A DNA stretch of 64,000 nucleotides from Zopfochytrium polystomum (Eukaryota; Chytridiomycota; Chytridiomycetes; Chytridiales; Chytridiaceae). Below are positions 43,726 through 55,435 of this stretch, one piece after another; the stretch's first letter is position 1; every line of letters starts with the position of its first letter. The translations under genes were made by a program, and so were the position numbers. Under the pieces are notes generated by a model. It searched no databases, had not been told where the DNA came from, and was given only the letters and a program-made list of their open reading frames with translations. The stretch lies in assembly GCA_025765615.1 (NCBI GenBank), contig JAIVFJ010000012.1:310001-374000 (forward strand), in the 5' to 3' direction.

Positions 43726-45120
43726 ACTGGGGCAGTGCTGACGTGGCACATTTCCAATGTTATCTTTTGCCGCAAGCGGAGCCGATTCGCGGGTCTTGCC
43801 GCAGCTTTGGGAACGCTTTGTGAATGGTGCCGGTCAGGGCATTGCCCAAACTTCGGCGCCAAACGAAGGTAGGGTCGCTCCCGGTTTGCGGGTGGGAAGA
43901 GGCGAGATGTCTCAGATATGGCACTCGTTCCATCACTTTAATCTGTTTTTTTTTCTCCCGCACTGCAAGTACCGTCCGCCCGGCCAAAAATTGGCATTTT
44001 GAAAGAAATGCCATCATAGTGTCGAATGGACGGTCTTTGATTCTGCCAAACTTGTGCTTTTGCATATCCGTTTTTTTCAGTTCCGCAAGAGAACGTGTTC
44101 ATTGGCACGACATAAAATAAAATACCAGGCACCTGTCATCTGAATGCTTTAAGGAAGCTTGACCGCGTGTCCATAACGCTCCGAAGGCGGAAAAACACAA
44201 GCTGGGTAGATGTACCAGATGCAGCGCATTCACATCATATTGCAGGGTTCGGTGCCGAACCAAGGTGGGGTCGCGAAACGGGCAGGGGCGCAAATGGGCA
44301 AAGGCGAGAAGTTTTACGTGTCAATGGCTCTCGCTCCAACACTTTTTTCAGAATATTTAGGCCCAACGACCAACAGAATCAATCGCTTTCTTCGATATTA
44401 AAACTCAGTATCTCTTTGAAATCAAAGCCCTCCACGCAAATGAACTCGATGGAAGCAAGTTTTAAGCAGCTCTCGCTCAAACTGGGCTAGCTTGGCTGAA
44501 TGGTTGTCGCTGTTTTTGTTCTCTTTGCGGTGAAGCTCCGAGTCGCCACGCTCCCAAATCTTTCAAAACGACCGTCTCGCTACCGGCAGCGGATTTCCTC
44601 CGATGTTCAGCATCAGTAGCAGAGCCAGTCAGTTCCAACTCGTTCCTGCGGCCGGCAATTGGGCAGCCCGCTTTCCGTCGATGTCGGTGTCATATTCAGT
44701 GCTTTTCTTCTAGGGTCGTCCTCGCAGCGGAGCTGACAACACGAGCTGGTACTATCAGCCAACGGTTGGTGCACCGGTTCACCATTACTGAGGACGATGA
44801 AGGAAGCTGCAAAGCTCTCTGCGCTTTCGATTGTCCTCATCAGCGGCATCTGCTGGCTCCGTGGGGTCCGTAACGTGGGGTTAATGTTCCTCCGATAATC
44901 AGCGTCTGCAAGAGAGCTGCCAGCTCTTTTTCGTTCCCTGCGGCTGGCTGGTGAGTTTAATCCGTGGCCAATGTGGAGGCGAATCCCTCTTCGCTCACGA
45001 TATTATTCGGTTCACGCGGACGCACAACAGTTTCTGCCATCAAAGTGACGCTGATTGCCACAAGGCATGGCCCACGTTGGCTTGCTGTTTGCTGGGTTGA
45101 TGAATTCTTGCCCATCTGTC
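43086..45120. other. No supported gene; microsatellite and degraded sequence
   Basis: No frame carries a domain signature. It includes a (TG)n run at 43685-43724. Two short segments resemble each other (CTTCGGCGCCAAACGAAGGTAG at about 43851 and GTTCGGTGCCGAACCAAGGT at about 44247), hinting at an old duplication. It lies between two decayed genes and probably consists of gene remnants. Confidence 0.4.
43685..43724. repeat. (TG)n microsatellite
   Basis: A pure TGTGTG run of about 40 nt. Confidence 0.9.
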
Positions 45121-45229
45121 TATTAATTGTTGCAATGTTTTTTTCGCTGAAGAAGGATGTTGCAGGGAAGGACGTCTGAACAAAATGCACTGTGAAAAGG
45201 AATGAAAGAAAGGAATAAAGGAGACGCGT

Positions 45230-46420
45230 CTTTGAGAGCCGGAAATAAAGTAGAGAAAATTAGTGGAAGCGATGAACCCCAATAGAATTTCGCAGTTTTC
45301 AAGCGCGACCTCGCGGGCGTGCTGCGCAGCGAGTTCAAGGGGTTCCCCGGCGGCACCAGCGTCTCGCAGGCCGGCAACGACGGTGTGCCCCTGAGGACGT
45401 GCGATGTGAGCGGGACGAAGGTGTGCATGTCGGGCCGTCCTGCTTCGTGGAGCAGACGTGCTGATGACTGGTGTTTTTCGTCGGCTCGCTGTTGGATTCT
45501 GATGCCGTTGACGAGGAAAATGGCCAGGCCCGGCAGCGCCGAAAAGTAGGTCAGCGTGCCGTTGAAGGCGCAGGAGGCGAGGTTCAGGAATTTGAGGTGT
45601 GGAAGTGAGGTCAGCGTCGTCGGGATCGGACCCGTAAGCTCTGGGCTGCTTCGAAAGCTTAGAGTACGGAGGTTTTTGAGCTGGCCGAGGCAGGACGGGA
45701 GGGGCCCTGTCATGAACGGCACAGTCGATACGCTGAGGAATTGGAGCTGGGGTTTGTGAGGGGTTTTGATCAGGCGTCAAGAATGAACAATCAATCAAAG
45801 TGGGGGAACAGAAAACGCTTACACACCTGAGTCTGTTGACAAATCGCGTCAGGCAAGGGTCCAGTGAAGTTGTTTCCTTTTAAAAAAAGAATCTCGAGAA
45901 TTCCAAAGTTGAAGTTGAGTATCTGGACAAAGTCATGAAACGAGCCCGTCAGCAGCAGGTCGCTAAAGTCAATGGCGATAATTCCTCCGTCAGAACAATC
46001 GGCAGAACCTGTTGGGGGGTATTTTTAGTTGTGAGCAAAAACCGTTCACATTGAGCTCCTTCCATCCGATCCCTTTTCTGGGTCGTCGCTGATGAACTTG
46101 TTGGATGAAATTTTTCAGCGTGGCACAGTCGCTGGGGACCTTGTCCGTGAACGCGGGCCGCAAATGCAACGGCCGACACGCCATTCCATAGTAATCGACA
46201 ACTCTTTGAATGGGCGTCGAAGGGAATTGGATGTTTTATCTTTACCTGTGTCTCTGGGTCCCATAGCTGCTGTATGTAGTACTTTCGGCCGTTCCATTCA
46301 TGGTTGTGGAAGAAATCGCCCATTGGGTCACGAAGGTAAAATCCGTCCTGCCAGACGGCAGGGCGCCAGACTTGACCATCTTGTTGACCAGGGTCATCAC
46401 GTTTTATTTTATTTTATATT
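45230..46420 (-). CDS. Leucine-rich-repeat protein (gene or fragment)
   Basis: Minus-strand exons encode WQDGFYLRDPMGDFFHNHEW and YYIQQLWDPETQ (about 46360-46255), then DYYGMACRPLHLRPAFTDKV, then FGILEILFLKGNNFTGPLPD, and, after an intron near 45820-45760, LQFLSVSTVPFMTGPLPSCL with GQLKNLRTLSFRSSPELTGP and IPTTLTSLPHLKFLNLASCA. The repeats follow the plant-type LRR pattern LxxLxxLxLxxNxLxGxIP. A Cys/Pro segment (SLPACETLVPPGNPL, about 45380-45340) may be the C-terminal cap. The leading ATG and the stop were not settled, and no membrane segment or kinase domain was found. Short LRR proteins of this type are numerous in zoosporic fungi; the ligand is unknown. It may be partly degraded like its neighbours. 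Confidence 0.55.
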
Positions 46421-46445
46421 GTTCCGGCCCCGAAGGGCCGACGGG

Positions 46446-46503
46446 AAGAGAAAGGAGGAGAGAGAGCGAGAGAGAGAGAGAGCGAGAGAGAGAGAGCGAG
46501 CGA
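46446..46503. repeat. (GA)n purine tract
   Basis: AGAGAGAGCGAGAGAGAG-type repeat of about 55 nt upstream of the LRR gene. Confidence 0.85.
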
Positions 46504-46837
46504 TGCGTAACAGATGCGGAGGTGTCCTTTTCCGGCAAGTTTCTAATGTACCAAACACTGCCGCACCCGCCACGCGCAGCGCCTTCCAAAAGTGGAAGGA
46601 GTGTTTGAGCTTCGCGTTCCGGCCAGCAAAGGCACGCCAGGAACTCGGTTAAAGTTTTGTTGCGCATATACAGTTGCTATTATATTATGCTTCGGCACGA
46701 GCGAGCTCTGCTTAATTTTATTAATTAATTTGCCGGCTGATCCCGCCACGCACACCCATCCAAATCCATTTTAGCTTACTCCAAACGGCAAGTTTGCTGT
46801 CGTCACCTGTAGAATTGCTAATGAGATCATAATTAAT

Positions 46838-46985
46838 ACCTCTGATGCGGCAACGAAGGTAGATATAGTACGTCATCAGCACCCAACTGAAGCAAGAATG
46901 TATTTTAGGCAGGATGTCGCTGGGTATCTTGCTTCAGCTAGGTGCTCATGACGCACTGTATCTACCTTCGTTAAGCCTTCAGAGA
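46838..46985. mobile_element. Small hairpin (MITE-like) element, about 60-bp arms
   Basis: The left arm (about 46838-46900) and right arm (about 46927-46985) are inverted copies sharing AACGAAGGTAGATA, CGTCAT.AGCACC and CTGAAGCAAGA. The loop is about 26 bp. The arms mismatch at roughly one base in eight, so it is not recent. No coding capacity. Confidence 0.6.
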
Positions 46986-47264
46986 TTATGATGATGATGA
47001 TCAAGATGCATCTTCCATGCAGGGTAAGGAGCAGCCACAACAGCCCACGGACCACCGTACCGATGTACTCAATACAAATTCTCAACCAAAGGACCAGGAA
47101 CCCTTCCAGTAGCAAGTGGTCCTTTGCGGCGTTCTTCCCACCTGCCAGCCTCGGGAAGGCAGCAAACTACGGTCGTTATCAACTGAACTGCCGCAGGAAG
47201 CCATCGAGCAAAAAGCCGCGACAGAGCTATCGAATAAAGGACCGCGGTGGGATCGCCAAGTAAA

Positions 47265-47590
47265 ATCATCGGCCTGCCGCCAGAGGTCCTGAAAGTCTCA
47301 CTGAGCGCAGCATGGATTGAGGAATTTGTTGCTTGGGAACACGCAGGGTTATGGAGTGCAATGGCAAGTTTGTGGTCGCATTAGAAGTGTGGCATCGTCA
47401 TGGTCTCCCTTCTTCGGTTCCTTTCTTCATTGACCGCCAGCAAGATTTTGCCACGCCGCTGCGGTCATTTGAAATGACAAATACTTCGGCGAAAACGGCC
47501 GAGCCTGACATCATTGTATCGACGAAGGGGCGCATCAAAAGCGGCGTGAGTTGCGAGTCATCTCGCGGCGCTACTTTCGATTGAGTCCAC
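47265..47590 (+). pseudogene. Degraded copy of the Tudor-like end of the Suv4-20-type gene
   Basis: Reading across frames, it matches the sequence at about 37840-38220 in order: SLSAAW...VAWEHAGLW (there [19 protein letters not shown]), NGKFVVALEVW (there [11 protein letters not shown]) and KTAEPDIIVSTKG (there [13 protein letters not shown]). A frame change separates the first and second blocks, as does a TAG within the VAWE frame. Upstream, 47000-47260 encodes basic sequence with no clear counterpart. Interpretation: remnant of a paralogue or duplicated 3' end. Confidence 0.6.
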
Positions 47591-47704
47591 CAAACAAGAC
47601 CAGCGGTGCGAAAGAGACGCGAACCGCATGAGGCGTAACCTTGAGCACAGGGCGCCTGCTGAAACACTGTTGAAGCGACCCGCTACGTAGACTTTGCGCT
47701 GTGG

Positions 47705-50545
47705 GTGGAGGGGGAGATCACGCGAAACTGTCTGGAAGGTTGGGACCCCAAGAAAAAAAAAAAAAAAAAAAAAAAGGATAGGGAAGAGGATAACATGCTC
47801 TTGTCCTCCTCTGCTGGCTCCCAAGAACTAGATTCAGGCACCGCTTCCAACTCCGCCGCCGCCGCAGGAAAGACGACCAAGTCCTACAAGCCGCCGCCCC
47901 AAGGCTCGCCGCACGCCCCGCAGATCGTCGCCGGCGGCAACGCAGCCTCCCACATGATGAACGGCTCCACATCCTCCGCCTCCTCCTCCTCCACCGCGAT
48001 CCGCAAAACCTCCAACGCAGGACTCTCCAGCGTCTCCTCCATCGGCAGCACCGCCCGCACCTCGCAGCCGGTCTCCGCCGCTGCCGCCGCCGCCGCCGCT
48101 GGGCCCTTCACCCACTCGCCCGCCGCCGCCGCCCACCGCGCCTCCGTCTCCGGCGCCAGCCCCTCCCCGCCCAAACCGCCCGCCGCCGGCAACTACGGGC
48201 TCTACGGCGCCGGCGGCATCGGTGGCGGCACCACAGCCGCCAGCTCCGCCGCCGCGTCTCTCGCCTCCCTCGCGTCGTCGCCGACGCACCCGGCCAGCTC
48301 GCTCCACGACGCGTCGCAAGGCTCGCTGTCGTCCTCCGCGCTCGGCGCCGGCGGCGCGGCGTCGCGTGGCGCAGCGCCGGCGGTGCTGTTCAACATCTCA
48401 AAGAAGGAGGCGCTGACGCCGAGCAACGGGCTCAAGGCGATGCAGCGGCGGCTGCGGAACGGGTTCAAGGTCGGGCTGTTCAAGGACGACGTCGGGGCGC
48501 TGCGGGTCGCGGACGCGGCGCTGCTTGTGTTTGGCGCGCCGAGGGACAAGTTTACGGTTGCTGAGGTTGGTGTGAGGGGCGATGGGGGGCGACCAAGTTG
48601 AAGGGGGCTTTTTTTTTGGTTTGGTTTCCTTGTGAGGTTGGTGGGTCCATATCGTCGTCCAACTTTTCTAATAGCCTTTCTTTCTCTTTCAAGTTTCAAG
48701 CACTGAAGGCGTACTTGGACAAGGGCGGGTCTATACTGTACCTGGCAGGCGAAGGCGGAGAGTCGGCGTACAACACGAACTTCAACTACCTTCTCGAAGA
48801 GTACGGCATAATGGTCAACCCTGGTGAGTTCGTCGACAGATAAAATTGGCCTCCTCCTCCGCCGCATCCAGGCTCGAAAGCCTAACTGGACTGCCTTTGT
48901 TGGCCACAAGATGTCGTTACGAGGACCGTTTACTACAAGTACTACCACCCCAAAGAGGCCTACATCACGAACGGTGTGCTGAACCGGGAAATCGATCGCG
49001 CTGCGGGGAAACGATATGGCCAGGACACATCTGGGGGCTCAGGCGATCCGGGACGAGGATCGACAGGGTAAGGCGAAGGACACGAAGAGTGTGGTGCGGG
49101 TAGGGGTCTCTTCATCATTGCGCTGGGGGTACAACTTCAACTTTGAAATCGATAATTATTCTTGGGTGGCTCCCTGGTTGCTAACTTGTATACGCTTCCC
49201 CTCGCAGGAGCAGCTTGGCCTTCGTGTACCCGTTCGGTGCCACGCTGAACGTTCAAAAGCCGGCAATTCCCATTCTCGCGTCGGGGACCGTTTCGTATCC
49301 TCTCAACCGACCCATCGCCGCTGCGTATGTAGATCAGGTGAACGCGTATGAAGGGGCGAGGGAGTTCGGTGGGACGGAATTGTGTTGCTGCATTTTCGCT
49401 ATGGCCCACACTAAAGCATGACTTCCACCAAAACCCGCAAGGCCGGAAAGGGCCGCCTTCTCGTCGTTGGATCGGGGGCCATGTTCAGCGATCAGTACAT
49501 GGACAAGGAGGAGAACGGGAAGCTGTTTGACGTACTCATTCAATTTCTTACAACGGGTACCGTTTCAGCTTTTCCCGCCGGTTGCTTTTTACAAACTCAC
49601 AAGAATTGTGTACTAGACAAGATCACGCTCAACACCATCGATGCGAACGAGCCCGATATCGCCGACTACCACTACCTGCCTGATACCGCCAAGCTCTCCG
49701 AGTCTCTCAGAAACTGTTTGCAGGTATTTTGGCCTCTCTTTGGGCTCTCTTTGTTGCAAGCTCCAGAGAAATGGCCGGTGTTCTTTAAATGTTTCAATCA
49801 CCCATTTCCCGTTCTGTGAACCGGCAGGAAAGCGAAGAGCTCCCAAAGGACTTTACGACGCTCTTTGATCTGAGCCTCTTCAAGCTCGACACGAGCTTGA
49901 TTCCCGATGCAATCCAGCTGTACAATGTGAGAGTGCCGAGATCATGATGTTTCCCGCTACCTTGCACTTTCCGTTCACTTGAGGTAATCCAAAAGAAATT
50001 TCGGCCCTTCTCTACAGGAACTGAGACTCAAGCACGAGACGCTCACCCTCATCCAGCCTCAGGTAACGCACTCCACAACAGGCCTTGCAAAAAAACCTTC
50101 ACTCACATCACCTTTTCTCGCAATCGCGAAGTTTGAAACACCGCTCCCGCCGCTCCAACCGGCCGTGTTCCCGCCCGCTTTGCGCGAGCTGCCGCCCCCG
50201 TCGCTGGAGCTGTTCGACCTCGACGAGCACTTTGCGTCCGAGAAGGTGCGCCTCGCGCAGCTGACGAATAAATGTAAGTTGACGCGCATGCGTCAACATT
50301 TGGTCGCCATTTCTGCGTGAACCTTGTGCTTGTGATAATCTCCGCTTCCCTTCTTTCCCCAATTCAAACGAACCACGTCTTCTTTTTGTCAAGGCAACGA
50401 CGACGACATCGAGTACTATATCAGAGAGTGCGGCGAGATTTTGGGCATCTCGGAGCGACTGGACGCGGAAAACAGGGACGCGAGGCATATTCTGGAGTAC
50501 GCATTCAAGTGTATCGTCAACTGGAAGAAGCTGAATCAGGGCTGA
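47705..50545 (+). CDS. IFT52: Intraflagellar transport protein IFT52 with an Ala/Ser-rich N-terminal extension
   Basis: Core subunit of the IFT-B complex, needed to build the flagellum. Conserved blocks appear in order over about eight exons: LFNISKKEALTPSNGLKAMQ, RLRNGFKVGLFKDD, GAPRDKFTVAE, FQALKAYLDKGGSILYLAGE, NTNFNYLLEEYGIMVNP, YYKYYHPKEAYITNGVLNRE, LAFVYPFGATLNVQKPAIPI, LVVGSGAMFSDQYMDKEENG, DYHYLPDTAKLSESLRNCLQ, FETPLPPLQPAVFPPALREL, SLELFDLDEHFASEKVRLAQ and the C-terminal NDDDIEYYIRECGEILGISE. It ends WKKLNQG at 50545. Before the core lie about 230 residues of Ala/Ser/Pro-rich sequence, absent from animal and algal IFT52. The start at 47705 reads through a Lys run encoded by a 22-nt A tract; the ATG at 47794, after that tract, may be the real start. 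Confidence 0.93.
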
Positions 50546-50672
50546 ACGGGAATTAAAGGCACTCAGGACATTTGGGCGCAATCGAATAAATCACACCTTC
50601 TGCGCTTAAAAATTGAAATCGCTTCTATTATCCCCCTATTATAGCATAGCACGTCGATACCCCTGTTCTCCC

Positions 50673-52604
50673 TTACTCCAACAGTTGCTTTACGTAAGTA
50701 ACAGTGTAAAACGTGGCTGCGTTTGTTGGAAAAGCCCGAATCGCCGTCGCACCGAGGCCGCTAAAAAGGGTCTTCACGCCCTCTTGTCGGCAGATCGTAC
50801 GAAAGCAAGAAATCAACCCCTGTCGCTTTCCTGAAACGTCTGTGAAGCACGCGTTGTTAGTTGTGCTAGAGACTCTTCGAGCGTTCCAAGTTCCAAGGGA
50901 TCAAAGAAACACGACGAGGCCGGTTTCACGCGTTTCCCACAGTCACCCGACAACAACTCACCGGACTGCAAGCGAGTCTTCACAACGTCCAACGGATAAG
51001 TCGAGAGCCACGCAATCACCCCCGCGATCCCGCCCGCCATGAGAAGGCCGGGTGACGGCACGTCTAACCGCTGATCCTTGCTCGTCATCATATGCGACAG
51101 AACCTCGTACGACGCAAAGTACGCTCCGTACGACGGAGTCTCCCGCCATAATGTCGCGTGAAACCCACGGTAAAATCCCCTTAGGCCCTCCGCTCTGAAA
51201 ATTTTCCGACAGCAGTCTATTGGGCCAGTGTACAGCTGGCTCGCAGATACAGACGCGGAGGAGGCCGTTGTAACGAAAGGGCGAGAGGGGTTGAGGCCGG
51301 CAACGGGGTGGAGTGTCGAGGGTTGGGTCGGGTGGTGCAAGGCCGGGCGAAAAGGATTTCCAGCAGATTCAGAGAGAGCGGGGGTCGGGTACAGATTGGG
51401 AGCGTTGGTCGGGACGTGGGAGTGATAGTGCGCGTGGGGTGTGGTCTTCAAAATCGCGGTGGGTGCAACGTTTTGCTGATTTTGCAGCCGAATTTTCACT
51501 GAATAGAGCTATCAGAATGCAAGTTTGACTGAAAAGGTTGGCGACCCACTTACCCAACTCCATAGGGCAGCTGACAAGAGCGTTTATGGACCCTGAGAAG
51601 CAGCCGGCCCAGAATATTGTCGAGACTGACGGAGTATCTGGGTCCGCGTTCGCGCCATTGATGAAGGGAACTTGGCTCAAGTGGTGTAGGAACCAGCCGT
51701 AGACACCAAACAGCAGACTGTTGATGACCGCAACGCCCACGATGGGCGAACCCATGCCTACAGAGAAATAGTCGAAGCGATTGGTCTCAGCAAGCTAACT
51801 CAAATTCGATCAACAATCAGGAACACCTTTGTAAAGACCGCGTATCTGTGGAGCCAAGCGAAAAGCGAAAATGAAGGCCAGCGTCAGCGAAGGGTGTCAG
51901 ATGGAGGCGTAAAGGAATGTCACGAGGTCATTCCGCCTCAAGAGCGGGAAGGGACCTGAAGAGGAAATGAACGATTGTGCCACCCATCCCAAGATCGCCA
52001 GTACCTTCTCTTCCTTGATCATAACCCGCAGGCAGTCGACCGTGCCCCTGTAGCGGGACCGCCCATCCCCTGAGCCTTGGTTCTGCAATCGCACTCTAGA
52101 GTGATCAAAAAGGAGCGGTACACGTGGGTATGTGAGCAGAGGCAGGATGTGTGAAACAGAGGGGCACTGACTTGATCGTGTCCTTCAAATCGAGTTTGGG
52201 TCGAGGCGAAAATTAGCGAGTTGTGGGGACGACGGAAACTGTCTCACAAGGGGATGTCCGACAATGACACCCGCAGCGCCGCCAAGAGTGCCAGCCAGGA
52301 AGTCGATGGCGTGGTTGGGGGCAGCCACGGCGCCGTCGTTGATTAGCGCCCCTGGTAGAGAGGGTTCGGGCATCTGCGTTTTCACTGATGGTGCGTCGAC
52401 CACGAGGAGAGGCTTGGGGACGTGGTTGCTGCTGGCGCTGTTGCCGGTCGCGTCGCCGTGACCGTGAGCGTGACTGTCGTGACTGTCGTGGTGGTCGTTG
52501 TGGTCGTGGTGGTGGTGCGGGTGGTGGGGGTGGTCGAGGTGGTCGTGCGGGAGATGGTGGTGCGGGGAGTGGGTAAGAGTGCTCGGGGGCGGCGGCGCGC
52601 CCAT
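50673..52604 (-). CDS. Mitochondrial carrier family (SLC25) protein with His-rich N-terminus
   Basis: Starts at 52604 with a His/Asp/Pro-rich stretch of about 40 residues (HDHNDHHDSHDSHAHGHG), then the first carrier repeat: DFLAGTLGGAAGVIVGHPLD, VRLQNQGSGDGRSRYRG and CLRVMIKEE. The second repeat has GLYKGMGSPIVGVAVINSLL and FWAGCFSGSINALVSCPMEL followed by IRLQNQ. A Thr/Pro/His-rich insert of about 70 residues comes before GPIDCCRKIFRAEGLRGFYR and GFHATLWRETPSYGAYFASY. The third repeat has GLLMAGGIAGVIAWLSTYPL, DVVKTRLQS and GVKTLFSGLGATAIRAFPTN, ending at 50673. The three Px[DE]xx[KR]xRLQ signatures define the family, and the contact residues resemble the carnitine/acylcarnitine-ornithine clade. 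The substrate cannot be fixed from this. The His-rich tail is unusual and could bind metal. Confidence 0.85.
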
Positions 52605-53097
52605 GTTGTCCGCGGTCTGTGATGAATGGTGGATTAATTTTTTTTTTTTTTTTTTTTTTCCGTACATGGGGGTCCTTGTCAGCCAGCAAGGGTGGTCGCT
52701 GTGGCGACAAGTCATACGTCAGTCACCACCACCACCAGAGAGGGCGGACAGACAAACCTTCGCATGGTTCCAGTGGGCGCAGTGCAAAACTTGAACCGGC
52801 CTTAGGGGTTTTTGCCGTTTTTGCAATGTTTTTTTCTCTCCTTCTCTTTCTTTCTCCCTCCCTGCCTCTTTCGCTTTGCGGCCCTCTCGCCTGTTGGAGC
52901 CCTCTCCTCCCCACTTTTCTCGCTGACTCCAGCCACACGCACCCCAGTCTCCACAACCCCTCCTTCCCGCCGTGCTCTTCTTCTTCTAACAGAAGCAGAT
53001 CGTCCACATAGGAGAGTCGACGTATCATTACGGCCATACCCACACGACAAATACTCCGCATTACACAAAGCGCAGCAGCGGCTGGTATTTGGGCATA
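52605..53097. promoter_or_regulatory. Divergent promoter between mitochondrial carrier and GATA genes
   Basis: About 490 bp. It has a T tract (about 52638-52660) and a long TCTTTCTCTC pyrimidine tract (about 52828-52870) on the GATA side. No TATA box was recognised. Confidence 0.35.
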
Positions 53098-55435
53098 ATG
53101 AACGAGGAAGGTTTCGATACCGTTCGGGCCATCCTCGACATTCGCGGGCTGTTCCCTGATCACGCCATACACCATGAAACCCAACAGCGCCAACAACTTC
53201 AACAGCAACTACCACTGCCTTCACCAGCTTTTGCATTCCATCATCCATCGTCATCGGCGCCGTCTTTCGCAGAATATTCCTCCCTTTTGACGGCCCCAGG
53301 GACCTTTTCGAGTGACTTCTATGCCTCCTTGGTGCCTGGAGCCAACGCGTCAAGTCCTTTTGGCAACGCACCGTCTCCCAGATCCTTACTATCAGCATCT
53401 CTCGCTGCCGCTCGGCAGAGCCCGCAAGCCTTCGATCAGCATTCTACACCAAGCGCACCGCTTCCGTCGCTGCTTTCATCAAACGATGCGACCCTATTGC
53501 CCCCAGCCGTTCAGCATCCACAACAACTCTTCGCATCTATCCTTCCCCTCTCCCGTCGACTCACGCACGCAGTCACAACTTTCAGCGCATGTCGCAAGGA
53601 AGCCGTCTCTGGCAGCACTGAACACTCAGGCTTTCCGCTCGGCTTCGATAGTCTCAGCAGCCTCCTATGGAAGTGCTTGGGCTCCATCTCCGTCCACGCC
53701 AACGGCTGGTAGCTTCACCAGCCAACCCTTCACACCAACATCCTTTTCACAAGCGCTGTCACCATTTTCATCATCACCAGCCGCCCTGTCGTCGTCGTTC
53801 ATGGAAAGCTTTGAGAATTTGCGAGCCCGCGACCACGAGTTGCCCGATGGCCCATCCGACGGGAAAACTGGGACACTGGCACCCAGCGGAGCCGCTCCAA
53901 TGCGGATAAGAGACACAACTGGAAGGAATCCGGCCAAGCGACAGCGAAACATGCGGGGTATGAGCGCACTTGCACCTCGTGGCGACTCGGAGAACAGCAC
54001 AGCAGACGCTGGTGGTGCCGCAAGCTCCTCGCTAGGGGCTTCTTTTGGCCTCGCTGCCACCCATTCGACGTTTTCCGAGGCCGTGTCAAGGAGTGTTTTT
54101 GCTGACAAACGGCACGCATCAATGGACGCCATTATAAACAATGCTTCGTCGCAGCCGCAACAGACTCCCCCAGGCGCTTCACCTAGAAAGGCCAGCAGAT
54201 GTCATACCTCCCTCTCATCCTCCCTCGCGCACACATCTACTGGCTCCTCAGACACTCCATCCCTCGCCACCAACTCCTCCGCGGCTCGAAGTGGGCCAAC
54301 CGAAGACCCATCACCGCGACAAAGGTGCTCCAACTGTGGAACGCATTCTACCTCTTTGTGGCGCAGAGACGGTTTCGGCAACGTTCTGTGCAATGCTTGC
54401 GGCCTGTTTTTAAAGCTGCATAAAGTCGGTAGACCTATTGGAATGAAAGCCGATACTGTCAAAAAGCGCAGCAGGGCGGCAACTCGAGACGGGGAGTCCA
54501 TTTTGCTCAGTTCTGCCGGCGGACCGGGTCATGCATCGGCTGGGGTGAGCTTTGCTAATGTGGTCGACCCGCAAGAATCTGGTAAGAATACCGAGGTGGC
54601 CTCACGATCATTGGAAACCGAGTTCGCAGAGGCGGCTGCGGCGGCTGCCGCCGCACTGCGTGGATCTTCGCTCGCCTCATCTCTGGGCGAAACAGTTGGC
54701 CAAATCGTCGTCGGTTCGGCTCCCTCGGTTTCTGGGTCGAGCAGGAAAACCGCGTTCTTCAACTACGATGCCGTCCGTGCTGCCGCGAAGAGGAACAGCT
54801 CGGCTTCCAGCAGCAAGGTGTCGCAGTCGCCAAAGCGAGGACTGGATGAAATAACGATTCAGCAACAGAAAGTGAAAACCGAGACCGCAGAAGTTGGCGT
54901 CCCAACAAATTACAGCGCTTCCCTACCGCGCAACCCCACGCAACCGCGAACAGTCCCATCTGTCAAAGCCGAAGGAGAAGACTTTGCGATGTTCGGCGCA
55001 CCAATGTTGTCTCAGACTCCGCTAACTCCCCTGGCAACACCGCCCCCTGCATCTCCTATGTTGGGAATGGGGACAAGCGTTTCAACCATGACCGGCTCCA
55101 TCCACACAAACGGCGCGCCGCTGCGGGTATCGCCATCTCCCCTGGCCGCAACATCAACCCACCTTCCATCTCAACCTTTCGGATCGCCAATCCGCGATCT
55201 GGGCTCTTTGCCGTCGGAGCCCTCAATGGGATTACCCTTCTCCGCCTCGTTGCAACCGACCTTTGAGCAAAATGCTTTGCGGGAAAAGGTGTATCCAGCA
55301 CCGAACCTCCCGTTCACAGGATCGACAGCCGAATTCATGGCTGGTAGTGGTGATGAACCCTCCTCGATCGCTGCACTCCAAGCAATTATTGCGGCGGTGG
55401 CGGAATCAATGACTGACCCTGCCCACTATCTATGA
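53098..55435 (+). CDS. GATA-type zinc-finger transcription factor
   Basis: The finger is at about 54326-54400: [20 protein letters not shown] then [20 protein letters not shown] (C-x2-C-x18-C-x2-C). The 18-residue loop and the basic tail ([11 protein letters not shown]) are typical of one-finger fungal GATA factors that control nitrogen, light or iron genes. Ser/Pro/Ala-rich sequence surrounds it on both sides, with an Ala run just after it. The N-terminal part (from ATG 53098, [20 protein letters not shown], with a Gln run) is open to about 53580 in a different frame from the rest. An intron ending at the CTTTCAG near 53583, or an indel, must link the two. Its targets cannot be told from the sequence. 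Confidence 0.85.

Noticed and set aside
47834..48319. Gly-rich minus-strand protein opposite IFT52
   Set aside because: It is the reverse shadow of the Ala/Ser-rich IFT52 extension in GC-rich DNA.
52185..52715. Poly-Lys start of the mitochondrial carrier upstream of 52604
   Set aside because: The run comes from a T tract on the plus strand; the ATG at 52604 is downstream of it and gives a sensible N-terminus.
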